From: Vulcanimicrobiota bacterium
GTDB lineage: Bacteria > Vulcanimicrobiota > Xenobia > Xenobiales > JADMJV01
Length of the DNA stretch: 64,000 nt
NCBI GenBank assembly: GCA_019637395.1
Contig: JAHBVR010000019.1
Coordinates: 83,595-147,594 of the forward strand
Direction of reading: 5' to 3'
The translations under genes and the position numbers were made by a program. The first letter of the stretch is position 1; each line of letters opens with the position of its first letter. This document shows positions 51,009 through 60,237 of this stretch, one piece after another. The notes under the pieces were generated by a model. The model ran no database searches and was not told the origin of the DNA. It saw only the letters and a list, made by a program, of their open reading frames with translations.

Positions 51009-51790
51009 CGGCCGGCGCGCAACTGCTCGTCCAGTTGCTTGAGACGGCTGGCGTCGGTCTGCATACTCTGGCCTTCCGCTCCCAAAGCAGTCAGCGCACC
51101 GGTATCCAGCGAAACCGTGGCCGACTTCACTTTCTCCAACAAGCGCAAACTTTGCTCCGTCTGCTTGACCAACAACTGGTAATGCTCGCGGCAGTTGGGT
51201 GGAGGGGCAATACTGCGCAAGGCGGTGGCGGCTTTACGCGTGCTGGCGATTAAACGATCGAATCCTTCTGTGTTGCCATTCATTCCCTGCTGCAAAACCT
51301 GAGTAGCGAAGGCGTTCTGGTCGCCAATCGTCTCCGTCTCGGCCATGATCTTGTCGATTTTGGCGAAGTAAGTTTTTACCGCCGGACTCGCCTCGGTCGC
51401 GGGGGCGGGCGCCGGGGCCGGAGCCGGCCCGGGTGGAGGGGCGGCCACGGGAGCCGGGGTGGGGGGCGGAGCTGGAACCGGAGCGGCCACGGGCGCGGGC
51501 ATTGCCGGCGGAGCGGCCTGCGCTGCTGGTGGCGGAACGTAAACGGCAGGCGGTGGCGCGGCGGCGGGCACGGGTACCGGCACAGCTCCCACTTGTAACG
51601 GCACCGAGGAAGCACGCGCTTCGGGAGTGGTCGAAACGGTCTGAGGGGCCTGCGGCACCGGCCCCGATTGGCGGCCCAGTAGATAGGCGAAGCCCAGCAT
51701 GCTGACCGCCAGCAAGCCCACCATGGCCATCAACGCAACGCGCGGAACCTTCACGTCATCTTCAGCCATCCTCCCAAATTCGGGACTCAC
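51005..51790 (-). CDS. Membrane-anchored protein with long Pro/Ala linker
   Basis: The product is 261 residues: one N-terminal membrane helix (about 13-33, VALMAMVGLLAVSMLGFAYLLG), a Pro/Ala/Val linker of about 100 residues, and a helical C-terminal domain (from about 140, TYFAKIDKIMAETETIGDQ) with one Cys. The linker would let the terminal domain reach across an envelope layer. I chose GTG at 51790, which has GGAGGAG about 10 bases upstream. The ATG seven codons later has GGGAGG directly against it with no spacer. Divergent from the large TPR gene. Confidence 0.68.
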   Translation of the reverse strand: MSPEFGRMAEDDVKVPRVALMAMVGLLAVSMLGFAYLLGRQSGPVPQAPQTVSTTPEARASSVPLQVGAVPVPVPAAAPPPAVYVPPPAAQAAPPAMPAPVAAPVPAPPPTPAPVAAPPPGPAPAPAPAPATEASPAVKTYFAKIDKIMAETETIGDQNAFATQVLQQGMNGNTEGFDRLIASTRKAATALRSIAPPPNCREHYQLLVKQTEQSLRLLEKVKSATVSLDTGALTALGAEGQSMQTDASRLKQLDEQLRAGR

Positions 51791-51878
51791 GCCCTGGATC
51801 TCCTCCGGGAAAAAATTACAGAGGGAGCGCTTCGGCCAGGCTACCCTGAAGGAGTTGACAAGAGGGAGGTTCGAGCAA

Positions 51879-54515
51879 ATGGTTTGCACTGATTGGGAAC
51901 AGACATTGGCCGGCTTGGAAGAGAGTCTACGAGAAGACCCGAAAGATAGCGCGACCTGCCGGCGCCTGGCCGATGCCTACGCGGTACGCGGCCGCCTGAA
52001 GGACACCATCTCGACCTATCTGCATCTCAGCGACCTCCTCCAATCCCAAGGCGACACCGACAGTGCCCTGCAAGTATCGGCGCTGGTGCTGCAGCTCCAG
52101 CCTGACTCTGAGAAGGGCCGGTTACAGCGCATTCACCTCTTCGAGCAGCGTCAAGATGCTCAGCAAGCCGCCCGTTCCTACCGCGAACTGGCGCTCCTCT
52201 ATGTGGATCAAGGCCGCGGCCAGCAAGCCATCCAGTTGCTGGAACGAGCGCGCCGCAGCCAACCGGCCAACCTCGAGCTAATGCTGGAATTGGCGGAAAC
52301 CCATCTGGCCGAAGGTCACCTCACTCAAGGCCTGAATCTTTTCGCCCAGGCCACCGAGGGCTTTTTGCAGGTTGGTGAGCGGGAGCGAGCCTGCGACGCG
52401 CTTCGCCGCATGAAAGTACTTAATCCCAACGACGTCTCGGTGCTACTGCGTCTGGGCAAGCTCTATCTGGAACTCGAACGCCTCAGCGAGGCCGAGCAAG
52501 AGCTGCGCGGGGTGCTGCGCCAGACGCTCAATCACGAGGAAGCACTGATGCTGTTGGGTCAGGTTTGTCAGCGCAAAGGCCAGGGACGAGACGCCTGTTT
52601 GGCCTTCCAGCGACTCATCTCGCTCAATCCCGAATGCTGGGAAGCTCAGGAACATCTGGCCCAGGTAATGCAAAGCCAGGGCTTGCCAGGCGAAGCCGTT
52701 CAGTATTATCTGCAGGCAGCCGAGGGATTTCTGGCCCAGGGCGAACGGGAAAAGGCGATCCGCCCACTGCGCACCTTGCTGGCGCTGGCGCCCAACCATC
52801 CGGCTGCGGTCAGCCACCTGGCCACTCTCGATGCTCCCGTCCAACCGCTCGAACTAAAACTCCCGGCGGTAGCGCCGGTGGAAGAGCCGCCCTCCACGCC
52901 CTCAGAAGAATTGCGCAATCTGAAGCGCCGCCAAATGCCAGGTAAGAAATTGCTTATCAAGCCTTTGCCGGGTACTCAGCTGCCTTCCAAGCTGCCGACT
53001 TCTAAACCCGTACTGGTCAAAACGGCTCCAGTGGACGAAACTCCTCTCTTTATGCAGAGCCTGGGACGGGCCGACAGCCTTCCCGACTTCCAGGGCAGCA
53101 ACGACTGGTTGACCACGGAGATCGAACTGGAGCAACTGCCGGACCTGGAGGACAGTAACGACTGGCTGAAGGAGAAAGTCGATGAACTTCCGGATTGCGA
53201 CGGTAGCTGTGCCTGGCTAGAAGAAGCGGTGGCGATGCAAGCGATGGACTGGAACCCGCTCACTGCTCTAGCCAGCGGGCGCCCTCCCTGCCGCCTGACC
53301 TGGGGTCAGGTCTGGACCACGGCGCGCTTCGGCAAATTGAGCGAGGAATTGGATTTCTGGTCGCAAGTCTGCCGCGAGCATCCCAACCGATGGCAGGCCC
53401 GGGCCGAGTGGGCGGAAGCCTGTCTCAAGGTGGGCCTGTGTGACCGCGCCATCGAGCTTTATCGAGAAATCGTCGAGGTGGTCTCCGGCCGTGAGGCGGA
53501 GGAGATGCGCCACCGTTTGATTCAGGCCCTGATCTGGAACGACGAAACGGCCGCGGCCGCCGAGGCCTGCCTAGGCCTGGCCGACCTCTATCACAGCCAC
53601 GGCGAACAAGCTGAAGCGCTGGAAACCGTGCACCTGCTGTTGCAACTGGAGCCGCAGCACCTGGCCGCGCGGCGCCGTCTGGTCGACTGGAGCGAGGGCA
53701 AGATCTCCCGCCATCATCTGACTATTTTAGCCGAGTTGGCTTTCGCTCAAGAAAATTGGGAAGAAGCGTATCAGGCCGGCATCCAATTGCTAGCCCTGGA
53801 TGACAGCCAGTGGTTGGTGCGCCGCCGAGTGCAGCGGGCGGCTCAGCGCTCGGGCCGGCAGGCGGAAGCGCTGGCTCAAGCCAGACAATTGCTGGACCAG
53901 TTGTGCCAGGCCGGACAGTGGCAGCAAGCTTGCGTGACTTGCGAAGAGCTGATGGCCTGGGAGCCCGGCCACACTCGCTTGTGGGTCAAACTGCTGGAGG
54001 AGTGCGGGCAGCCCGAACAACTGGCCGCCGGCCGGCTCCGTCTGGCAGCCGAAATGGTTGAATTGGAACAGCGAGAGCAAGCGGTGGTTTTGCTGACGGA
54101 GAAATGCCTGCACTACCGGCCAGCGGCCGAATTCCTGCTGGAATTACTGCTCCAGGATAAAGACGCGCGAGTCCCGGCCCTGGGAGCCCGGTTACTGGAG
54201 GAGGATTTGCGTTCGAGCCGATTCGAAGCGGCCCGAAGGCTGTGTTCACGCCTGTTGCAGGCCTTCCCACAAGCGCCCGAACTGCACTTCGCCCTTGGCG
54301 AAAGCTATCGCGGCTTGGGGCTTTGGGAAGAAGCCATCGAGCAGTTTCAGTTGAGCCGCCGCCAAGCGGAATGGTTGCACAAATCCACCCACTCGCTGGT
54401 ACTGTGCCTAAAACAGCGAGAGGGAATGGACGAAGTGGCCAAACGGCAGATTGAAAAGGTGCTCCTGGTTCCCGGCAAAGCCGAAGAACTGGAAGCACTC
54501 CGAAGTCTGCTCTAA
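51879..54515 (+). CDS. Large TPR protein with a three-unit acidic insert
   Basis: The product is 878 residues of tetratricopeptide repeats, for example LADAYAVRGRLKDTISTYLHLSDLL, ALLYVDQGRGQQAIQLLERARRS and LRLGKLYLELERLSEAEQELRGVL. The two TPR blocks (about 1-330 and 470-870) are joined by a Pro/Lys-rich linker. That linker has three short repeats of the type LPD-x-x-x-S-x-x-WL (about residues 401-453, e.g. LPDFQGSNDWL, LPDLEDSNDWL, LPDCDGSCAWL). These could be docking motifs. GGGAGG precedes the ATG at 51879. No signal peptide. The partner is unknown. Confidence 0.82.
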   Translation: MVCTDWEQTLAGLEESLREDPKDSATCRRLADAYAVRGRLKDTISTYLHLSDLLQSQGDTDSALQVSALVLQLQPDSEKGRLQRIHLFEQRQDAQQAARSYRELALLYVDQGRGQQAIQLLERARRSQPANLELMLELAETHLAEGHLTQGLNLFAQATEGFLQVGERERACDALRRMKVLNPNDVSVLLRLGKLYLELERLSEAEQELRGVLRQTLNHEEALMLLGQVCQRKGQGRDACLAFQRLISLNPECWEAQEHLAQVMQSQGLPGEAVQYYLQAAEGFLAQGEREKAIRPLRTLLALAPNHPAAVSHLATLDAPVQPLELKLPAVAPVEEPPSTPSEELRNLKRRQMPGKKLLIKPLPGTQLPSKLPTSKPVLVKTAPVDETPLFMQSLGRADSLPDFQGSNDWLTTEIELEQLPDLEDSNDWLKEKVDELPDCDGSCAWLEEAVAMQAMDWNPLTALASGRPPCRLTWGQVWTTARFGKLSEELDFWSQVCREHPNRWQARAEWAEACLKVGLCDRAIELYREIVEVVSGREAEEMRHRLIQALIWNDETAAAAEACLGLADLYHSHGEQAEALETVHLLLQLEPQHLAARRRLVDWSEGKISRHHLTILAELAFAQENWEEAYQAGIQLLALDDSQWLVRRRVQRAAQRSGRQAEALAQARQLLDQLCQAGQWQQACVTCEELMAWEPGHTRLWVKLLEECGQPEQLAAGRLRLAAEMVELEQREQAVVLLTEKCLHYRPAAEFLLELLLQDKDARVPALGARLLEEDLRSSRFEAARRLCSRLLQAFPQAPELHFALGESYRGLGLWEEAIEQFQLSRRQAEWLHKSTHSLVLCLKQREGMDEVAKRQIEKVLLVPGKAEELEALRSLL

Positions 54516-54805
54516 GCCCCGCCCAGCCGGTTAAAATGGCCGTTCTGGTAACTGGGTCGCAGGGCCTGTACCTGATGGTAGGTGGCCTGTTGACCGGTCT
54601 GGTTGAGCATCAGGTTTCCGAGTTGGGCCGGATTGAGCCAGGGATGCGCCCGGCGCAATTCGGAAATATTGCTGGGAACCTGGCTAACTTCTTCTTTATC
54701 GGCCGTATCGACAATTTCCGGCAGCGCCTGGTTCGTCGATACCGGCGAAGCCAGCGCCGGGGAGTTCAGCATGGACTGTACAGGACTATTTTGAATCGGG
54801 TTCAT
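54512..54805 (-). CDS. Small protein, unknown function
   Basis: The product is 97 residues: a Ser/Pro/Asn-rich N-terminal half, an acidic stretch (EIVDTADKEEVSQVP) and a C-terminal helix region with HPWLNPAQLGNLMLNQTG. No known family. The ATG at 54805 is preferred over the ATG three codons upstream because AGGAGG directly abuts that earlier codon. Convergent with the TPR gene, overlapping its stop by four bases. Confidence 0.62.
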   Translation of the reverse strand: MNPIQNSPVQSMLNSPALASPVSTNQALPEIVDTADKEEVSQVPSNISELRRAHPWLNPAQLGNLMLNQTGQQATYHQVQALRPSYQNGHFNRLGGA

Positions 54806-54814
54806 CAAAGCCAT

Positions 54815-54820
54815 CCTCCT
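54815..54820 (-). promoter_or_regulatory. Ribosome binding site that decides the start of the 97-residue gene
   Basis: AGGAGG on the minus strand touches the ATG at 54814 and lies nine bases from the ATG at 54805, so the latter is the functional start. The 283 bases from 54821 to 55103, up to the SPFH gene, are AT-richer and hold no gene I can support. Confidence 0.6.
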
Positions 54821-55103
54821 GAAAACGTGAAATCGGAAGGGAATTCAGATCAGGGATAGCCGAGGGCTAAAAGATGAAAAACAAGCGCAAGAGTTCATCG
54901 CTCCTTAAGTTGGTGTGTGTGTTGACCGTGCGGGCCCACCCTCAGGCGCGCCTCTGCCTGATAAACTATAGAGGCGAGATGTAACATATTCATGAACTTC
55001 GCGTCAAATTCTCCAGCTAGAGATATTAAGAAATTCTCATAGGCTGTAATCTAGATCACATTTTACACTGGGGATTCCCCCCGAGCGTGTCTATGATGGC
55101 ACC

Positions 55104-55898
55104 ATGAAGAAATCGATTGCCCCCTACGTGGTGGTGGCCCTGGCCGCCATCTTTTTCTTTGAGATGCTCCGTTTCTCCGGATTCTACATCATTCAGCCTG
55201 GTGAATGCGGCGTTCAAGTGACCTTGGGAAAGATCCACGACAAACCACTTTCTCCAGGCTTCGGTTTCAAGCTCCCTTTCCTTACCGAAGTCCGCCGCGT
55301 CAACGTGCGCCAGAATACCAGTGAAATCGTGGCCAGTTGCTTTTCTTCCGATCTGCAGCAGGTCAGCCTGAAACTCAAGGTGCTCTATCGCATCCCCGAA
55401 TCGTCAGCCATCTCGGTGGTCAAAGACTATTCGGGCGATCCGTTTGAGCAGTTGATCGTGCCTCGGGTGCAGGAAGCGGTCAAAGAAGTCACGGCTCAGA
55501 AGACGGCCGCGGAGATCGTGAAGAGCCGTGAGAGCATCAAAGTGGCCGGGCTCGAAGCTTCACGTCAGAAAGTCGGCAGTTTCCTGGTCATCAATGACCT
55601 GGTGATCGAGGACGTGGCTTTATCCAAAGAACTGGAAACGGCCATCGAAGCCAAGATGGTGCAGCAACAGGAAACCGAGAAGGCCCTTTTCAAACAGCAA
55701 CAGGCCGAGACCGACGCCAAGACCTCGATCATCAAAGCGCGCGCCGACGCGGAATCCATTCGCATCCAGGGCGAGGCCCTGCAGAAAAACCCCAAGCTGG
55801 TGGAGTTGAAGATGGTCGAAAAGTGGGACGGACACGCTCCTCAAGTGCTGGGCGGCAGCGTCTCCAATCTCTTGTCTATGCCCGGAGAAGCGAAGTAA
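55104..55898 (+). CDS. SPFH/prohibitin-like membrane protein
   Basis: The product is 264 residues. A single N-terminal membrane helix (about 5-30) is followed by an SPFH domain: FYIIQPGECGVQVTLGKIHDKPLSPGFGFKLPF, a VSLKLKVLYRIP strand and a KEVTAQKTAAEIVKSRE helix. A coiled-coil region follows (about 195-240, KMVQQQETEKALFKQQQAETD). This is the prohibitin/HflK-C layout, in which proteins form large rings in membrane microdomains and often modulate FtsH-type proteases. No protease gene is next to it. Ribosome binding site is weak. Confidence 0.85.
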   Translation: MKKSIAPYVVVALAAIFFFEMLRFSGFYIIQPGECGVQVTLGKIHDKPLSPGFGFKLPFLTEVRRVNVRQNTSEIVASCFSSDLQQVSLKLKVLYRIPESSAISVVKDYSGDPFEQLIVPRVQEAVKEVTAQKTAAEIVKSRESIKVAGLEASRQKVGSFLVINDLVIEDVALSKELETAIEAKMVQQQETEKALFKQQQAETDAKTSIIKARADAESIRIQGEALQKNPKLVELKMVEKWDGHAPQVLGGSVSNLLSMPGEAK

Positions 55899-55904
55899 CC
55901 CGGC

Positions 55905-56819
55905 TCATAGAGTATGGCGGTCCAAGAAGGCCAGCAACTCTTCAGACCGCTCCCAACCGGCAAAGGTAGCATAGTTATTGTGACGCAAGCTTCGGCAGAT
56001 CATCGAGAGCCGCTCTGTAAAGCCGAGGGCCGCCGGCACCGCCACCGTCTGCTCCGCTACCGGCTCGACTTTGCCACTTTGTAAGTAGACAGCATAGGTG
56101 ATACGCGGGTCTTGGGCTCGCCGGCTGGCCCGGCTTCCCCAGTGAAACAGATACTGGCTCCAACACGACATCACCCCCGGCGGGGTGGGCAAAGCGCGCA
56201 CATCCTCCCAAGCAAAAGCGTCGGCCGTCACCGAGAGATCCTTGACCGAGTCAGCATACTGAGGGTCGCGGTTCTTGGGCACGATGTAGAGACAAGAATT
56301 TAAAGGCGAGGCCTCGGTGACGGTAATCCAGACAGTCATGACCGTCGGCATCCCCTGTTCATCCAGGGCGTTGAGATACTCGGCGTCGCGATGCGGCGCA
56401 AATCCCTTACCCTGATCGCTGGGCTCGATATAGTAGACGGCGAAATTCGGGACCAGCCGATAGTTTTCGCCTAAAACCGCGGTGAAGGCAGCATCGAAAT
56501 GGGTCAACCCCTGGTAAAAGATGTCGTAGACGAAGGCGAACATGGCCGGCAGGCCCGCTTCCTTCACACTCTCGATGGCCTTGCGCATGGAGGCCAGCAT
56601 ATCCGGCGGCAGAATGGGCTCCGTCTGAAAATAGGCTTCCTCTTCCATTCGTTCCCGGTACGAGTCAAGCAGAGCCGACGCCGGCTGCGGGGTTGGCCGC
56701 GGAACCTGAAAGGGATGGTCGCTGATGCTTAAATCCGGATTCAGCTCACGCCAGAATTCCAAAGAACCCGCCCTGGGCAGCTGGCTGAGCAATCGCTCCC
56801 ACTTCGCCTGCATACTCAT
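55905..56819 (-). CDS. Phytanoyl-CoA dioxygenase-like Fe(II)/2-oxoglutarate oxygenase
   Basis: The product is 304 residues. The centre shows the double-stranded beta-helix oxygenase pattern: FAPHRDAEYLN gives the HxD metal pair, VMTVWITVTEASPLNSCLYIVPK is a PhyH-like strand, the distal His is in YLFHWGSRAS and the 2-oxoglutarate Arg in DPRITYAVYL. The substrate is unknown. I start at ATG 56819, which overlaps the upstream stop as ATGA. It is thus coupled to the exported-protein gene before it, although the two have no obvious shared role. Confidence 0.78.
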   Translation of the reverse strand: MSMQAKWERLLSQLPRAGSLEFWRELNPDLSISDHPFQVPRPTPQPASALLDSYRERMEEEAYFQTEPILPPDMLASMRKAIESVKEAGLPAMFAFVYDIFYQGLTHFDAAFTAVLGENYRLVPNFAVYYIEPSDQGKGFAPHRDAEYLNALDEQGMPTVMTVWITVTEASPLNSCLYIVPKNRDPQYADSVKDLSVTADAFAWEDVRALPTPPGVMSCWSQYLFHWGSRASRRAQDPRITYAVYLQSGKVEPVAEQTVAVPAALGFTERLSMICRSLRHNNYATFAGWERSEELLAFLDRHTL

Positions 56820-57685
56820 CGATGGTAGACCGGCGGATAATAGTAAGGCCAATAACCTCCACCGTAAGCGGGGGGAGCCGTCATCATCTGGGCGATGCCC
56901 GGGTAGTCCTTCTCGATCTGGCGTTGCTCATCACCATTGAGCGCAACCCACATATAATACATGTTTCGCTCCAACTGACTCTGGTCGATATAGCTCTGGT
57001 CGCGAACCGCGCGCTGGTAGTCCTTGACGGCTTTGAGCATGGCGCTGTAATTCGGCGAGGTGGCCGGCTTCGGGGGCGCGGTGTCGGGCGCCCAGGTCGT
57101 CACTCGTTGCTGATTCTGGTTGGCTCGCTGAGTGGCGATGGAAAAAATCTGCATTCCCAGGTCGCTGATGCAGCCGTGCATCAATTCCGAGGCCAGCGCG
57201 TGGGAAGCGTCGGCGGCGGCCACATCTCGAACCACCCCGGTGCGCACCAGCGAAAGCGGCTGGTCGATGGTCACCCGATGCAATTCACTATTGTAAACCC
57301 AGAAGCGCGCCGCCCCGGCCATAGCCAGAGTATTGGTGTCGGCCTGGAAGCTGGGGTTGAAATTGACGTCCACCCAGCAGATCAACTTGGTCTGATAATT
57401 CCGCGCCAGCTCTTCGGCCTCGGGTGCGCTGGGAGGTCGGTCCTGGCCGGTCTTGTACTGAGTAACGCTTAATTCGCTCGGTTGGGCCACCTGGATCTGC
57501 GCCTGGGGCGCGAGCTGCTGAAGTCGGGCCTGGAGATCCTTGGTGAGCTTGACATCGTCATCCGATCCGTAAGTTCCCGTCGTCTCCAGAGGAAGAATAA
57601 GCGCCTGGGCGGCCTGACCGGGAATGGCGTTGACCGGGCAGGCCAGGGCCGCCAGCATCAATGAGGGGAACCAAAAGCGTTTCAT
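56816..57685 (-). CDS. Exported protein, unknown function
   Basis: The product is 289 residues with a signal peptide (MKRFWFPSLMLAALACPVNA). The N-terminal domain looks like a periplasmic alpha/beta unit that could bind a ligand: ALILPLETTGTYGSDDDVKLTKDLQARLQQL, then KLICWVDVNFNPSFQ. The C-terminal part is helical and ends in a Pro/Tyr/Gly-rich tail (YGGGYWPYYYPP). No family is recognised. It forms an operon with the dioxygenase gene. Confidence 0.7.
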   Translation of the reverse strand: MKRFWFPSLMLAALACPVNAIPGQAAQALILPLETTGTYGSDDDVKLTKDLQARLQQLAPQAQIQVAQPSELSVTQYKTGQDRPPSAPEAEELARNYQTKLICWVDVNFNPSFQADTNTLAMAGAARFWVYNSELHRVTIDQPLSLVRTGVVRDVAAADASHALASELMHGCISDLGMQIFSIATQRANQNQQRVTTWAPDTAPPKPATSPNYSAMLKAVKDYQRAVRDQSYIDQSQLERNMYYMWVALNGDEQRQIEKDYPGIAQMMTAPPAYGGGYWPYYYPPVYHR

Positions 57686-57751
57686 CAGAAATCTCCTTCG
57701 CGAAGGGGCGCTTCGCCTTACCCAGGAGCTTCCCTATGAAACCAACAGGCG

Positions 57752-57778
57752 CAAAAAAGCCCCCGGTTTCCGGGGGCT
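57752..57778 (-). terminator. Rho-independent terminator after the CsbD-like gene
   Basis: On the minus strand a 9-bp stem AGCCCCCGG/CCGGGGGCT with a three-base loop is followed by six T residues, nine bases after the csbD-like stop. Confidence 0.85.
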
Positions 57779-57786
57779 TTCAGGCT

Positions 57787-57993
57787 TTACACCTGGGTGC
57801 GGGGGCGAAAGAACTCGTCAATACTATTTTCGGCGTCCTCTTTGGCCCAGCCGTAGCTCTCCTGGAGCTTACCCGAGAGCTTCTCGCGATCTCCGTTGAA
57901 CCGATCCCAGTCGTCATCGGTCAGATTACCCCACTGCTTGCGAGCCTCACCTTTAAACTGAGCCCATTTGCCTTTTACAATATCCCAATTCAT
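57787..57993 (-). CDS. CsbD-family stress protein
   Basis: The product is 68 residues, the normal length of CsbD proteins, with the family pattern MNWDIVKGKWAQFKGEARKQWG, LTDDDWDRFNGDREKLSGKLQ and YGWAKEDAENSIDEF. CsbD-like proteins accumulate in general stress, and their biochemical role is unknown. The ATG at 57993 follows AGGAGA at nine bases. An in-frame ATG 12 codons upstream lacks this. A strong terminator follows. Confidence 0.92.
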   Translation of the reverse strand: MNWDIVKGKWAQFKGEARKQWGNLTDDDWDRFNGDREKLSGKLQESYGWAKEDAENSIDEFFRPRTQV

Positions 57994-58087
57994 ATGCTCT
58001 GTTCTCCTGTCTTGTAATGGTGCCCCCATTGTAAGACCGTGGGGCGATTCGAGCGCGAGCAGTCTGTATGGTTCCAGGGGTACGGGA

Positions 58088-59194
58088 TTACTCGCGCTTC
58101 AAACCAGGATCGGTCTCCACCGGCAAACGGCCGCCTTCACCGCGTTCCGGCGGACGCGGGTGCGCGGGCACCGGCCTGGCGTTGATGGCGTTGACCAATT
58201 GCCGTAACCGGCCGCTGCGCCCGAAACGATAATGCAACCGCAAGTGAGGAGCCGGCTTGAGGTGGCGGTCGAAGGTCTCCTCCTCGGGCGCCGCCACCCG
58301 TTCGATTTGCCCCTCAGTCAAGATGTCTCCAAAAGACGCGTTCAGTTCGTCCACTTCTTGCTGGCTGATCTCCGAATTGAGGCGGAGCAGCAGCGCCCCT
58401 TCGTGGTAACGCATCGAGTGATAACGTCGGTAAAAATTGGTAATCTCTTCACAGGCTTCTTCCACGCTGGTGGTCACTTTATACAGTGACAGGTCATCGG
58501 CGGAAATCATCCCCTGGGGCAGCAGAGTGTTTTTCACCCAGGCGTCCCAATCATCCCAAAAACCACTGCCTTCCGGGTGCAGGCAGACGATGGGCATCAA
58601 CTGGGCCTTGCCGGTCTGGACCAAAGTCAGCACCTCGAATCCCTCATCCATGGTGCCGAACCCGCCGGGACAGAGTACCACCGCGTGACTGTCTTTCACA
58701 AAAGCCAGCTTGCGGGTGAAGAAGTATTTGAAATCCAGCAGCTTGAAATCGTGGTTGATGAACTCGTTGGCGGCGGTCTCGAAAGGCAGGGTGATGTTCA
58801 TGCCAAAAGAACGCTCGCGGCCGGCTCCTTCATTGCCGGCCGCCATGACGCCGGGCCCGGCGCCGGTGATCACCATGAAATCTCGCTCTACGATGCGGGC
58901 GGCCAGTTCCCGGGCCTGTTGGTAGATGGCCCCCTCGCGGGGACATCTGGCCGACCCGAAAATAGCCACTTTGCGAGCATCCGAATAAATTTCCAGGACG
59001 TCGAAGGCCCGTTCCATTTCTTCCAGAGCGGCCGCCACCAGCTTTAAATCGGCATAGCGGCCGTCTTCGCTTTGACGCAACACCGAGCACAGCATGCGTA
59101 AAATCAAATCGCTGTGCCCGGTGCGGTCGAGGCGCTCCAGCACTTCCGTGGCCAACTCGTGGTAGCGTTCTCGTTCTTCAGGCGTAGGTCTCAT
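58088..59194 (-). CDS. LOG-family protein (Rossmann, PGGxGTxxE)
   Basis: The product is 368 residues. The Rossmann core has VAIFGSARCP, VITGAGPGVMAAGNEGAGRERSFGMNI and the motif CPGGFGTMDEGFEVLTLVQTGK, typical of LOG/YgdH-type proteins. Small LOG enzymes release cytokinin-type bases from nucleotides, while larger members like YgdH (PpnN) cleave nucleotide monophosphates. An N-terminal helical domain (about 60 residues) and a C-terminal extension with Arg/Pro-rich end make this a longer member, closer to the PpnN-like size class. The ATG at 59194 is chosen over a TTG at 59218. Confidence 0.85.
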   Translation of the reverse strand: MRPTPEERERYHELATEVLERLDRTGHSDLILRMLCSVLRQSEDGRYADLKLVAAALEEMERAFDVLEIYSDARKVAIFGSARCPREGAIYQQARELAARIVERDFMVITGAGPGVMAAGNEGAGRERSFGMNITLPFETAANEFINHDFKLLDFKYFFTRKLAFVKDSHAVVLCPGGFGTMDEGFEVLTLVQTGKAQLMPIVCLHPEGSGFWDDWDAWVKNTLLPQGMISADDLSLYKVTTSVEEACEEITNFYRRYHSMRYHEGALLLRLNSEISQQEVDELNASFGDILTEGQIERVAAPEEETFDRHLKPAPHLRLHYRFGRSGRLRQLVNAINARPVPAHPRPPERGEGGRLPVETDPGLKRE

Positions 59195-59242
59195 AGGCTC
59201 TGGCGTTCGCCTCGCCAAGAGGATTCTCTTGCCTCTAAGAGA

Positions 59243-59869
59243 TTAACGGGTTTCCTGACGGGCCACATTGCCGCCCTCATCCAGATAGAGCACGGTGGTA
59301 TTACCGGGAGGACTGACCGGAATCTCCTGGCCTTTGTCAGCGGCCACGTAGCGGATGTTCTCGTTGGAATCCTTGGAGTTGCGGCCGGCGGCGAACTGGC
59401 GGCCGTCAGCCATCACCACGATAATCCCGGTATTCCCATAGGGGCGCTTCTCGCCATTAGGCAGCTCCACCGTACCGTTAGAAAATTTGAGGGGCGCATC
59501 TTGTTTGCTAAAGTTGGCCGCGAAGGCCGCGTTGCCGCAACTGCCGCCCATGGCCACCTGGGTGGGAGCGGTGTTCACCGAGATGTTGCCCTGGCCATCC
59601 ACCTGCATCGTATGGGCGCCCACCTGAGTGCTTTGATTGCGGCTCATCTCCTGGGGCTGGCTCAAGGACGGTCCCTCCGGACGCATCACCGAGGCCCACA
59701 CGGAGCCCAACTGCTGGCTATAGTCCTGGCACTGGCACATCTGGGCTAACTGAGTCCAGGGACTCGGTTGGCAAGCCCGCATGGGAGCCTGATGGTAGTG
59801 AGGTTGGCAGTGCTGAACTCGCGGGGAGAAGCTGCTCTGGAAAAATTGTAAGCTGCCCTGAATCGTCAT
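59243..59869 (-). CDS. Protein of unknown function, Gln/Ser-rich
   Basis: The product is 208 residues. The N-terminal half is Gln/Ser/Pro/Cys-rich (with MCQCQDYSQQLGSVW). The C-terminal half has a regular beta pattern: HTMQVDGQGNISVNTAPTQVAM, TVELPNGEKRPYGNTGIIVVMADGRQF and NTTVLYLDEGGNVARQ. No signal peptide or known family. It lies 48 bases upstream of the LOG-family gene on the same strand. Confidence 0.62.
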   Translation of the reverse strand: MTIQGSLQFFQSSFSPRVQHCQPHYHQAPMRACQPSPWTQLAQMCQCQDYSQQLGSVWASVMRPEGPSLSQPQEMSRNQSTQVGAHTMQVDGQGNISVNTAPTQVAMGGSCGNAAFAANFSKQDAPLKFSNGTVELPNGEKRPYGNTGIIVVMADGRQFAAGRNSKDSNENIRYVAADKGQEIPVSPPGNTTVLYLDEGGNVARQETR

Positions 59870-60237
59870 CGGTTTATCTCGCCTTTCATTGCTGGTAAAG
59901 CCAGGATAGCGGGGGGAGCTCTACCAAAGTACTCCCGAATCCGGCGAAGATTGCCGAGATGTAACAGAAAATCCGGATTTCGTTAACTCCACCCCTCCTC
60001 GATTTCACCCGTTGTTCATTAGAAAGTTCGTTGAAGTCCATTTTTGGGGTCAGCCGGCTGCTCAAGGGGTGTTTTACTACAAACAGGAGTTAAACTCCGG
60101 ATAAAAGAGACCCCAAAGATGTTGCACACCGGTAAACGTTCCTTCAAAGCCGGAGTCTATAGTGAGGTCAAGGGAAGCAGGCAAGAAAGACCGGCAGAGT
60201 TCGGCGGGCCGCTTCAAGATGAAGGAGAGCAACTCAA
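59870..60237. other. Intergenic region, no gene supported
   Basis: These 368 bases separate two outward-facing genes. I see no credible open frame or RNA gene. A small inverted repeat GGAGT-TAA-ACTCC lies near 60087-60099. AAGGAG before the ATG at 60238 is the only clear signal. Promoters for both genes should lie here, but I could not fix hexamers with confidence. Confidence 0.5.

Noticed and set aside
54814-54814. ATG at 54814 as start of the small gene
   Set aside because: AGGAGG directly abuts it, with no spacer. The ATG nine bases on is better placed.
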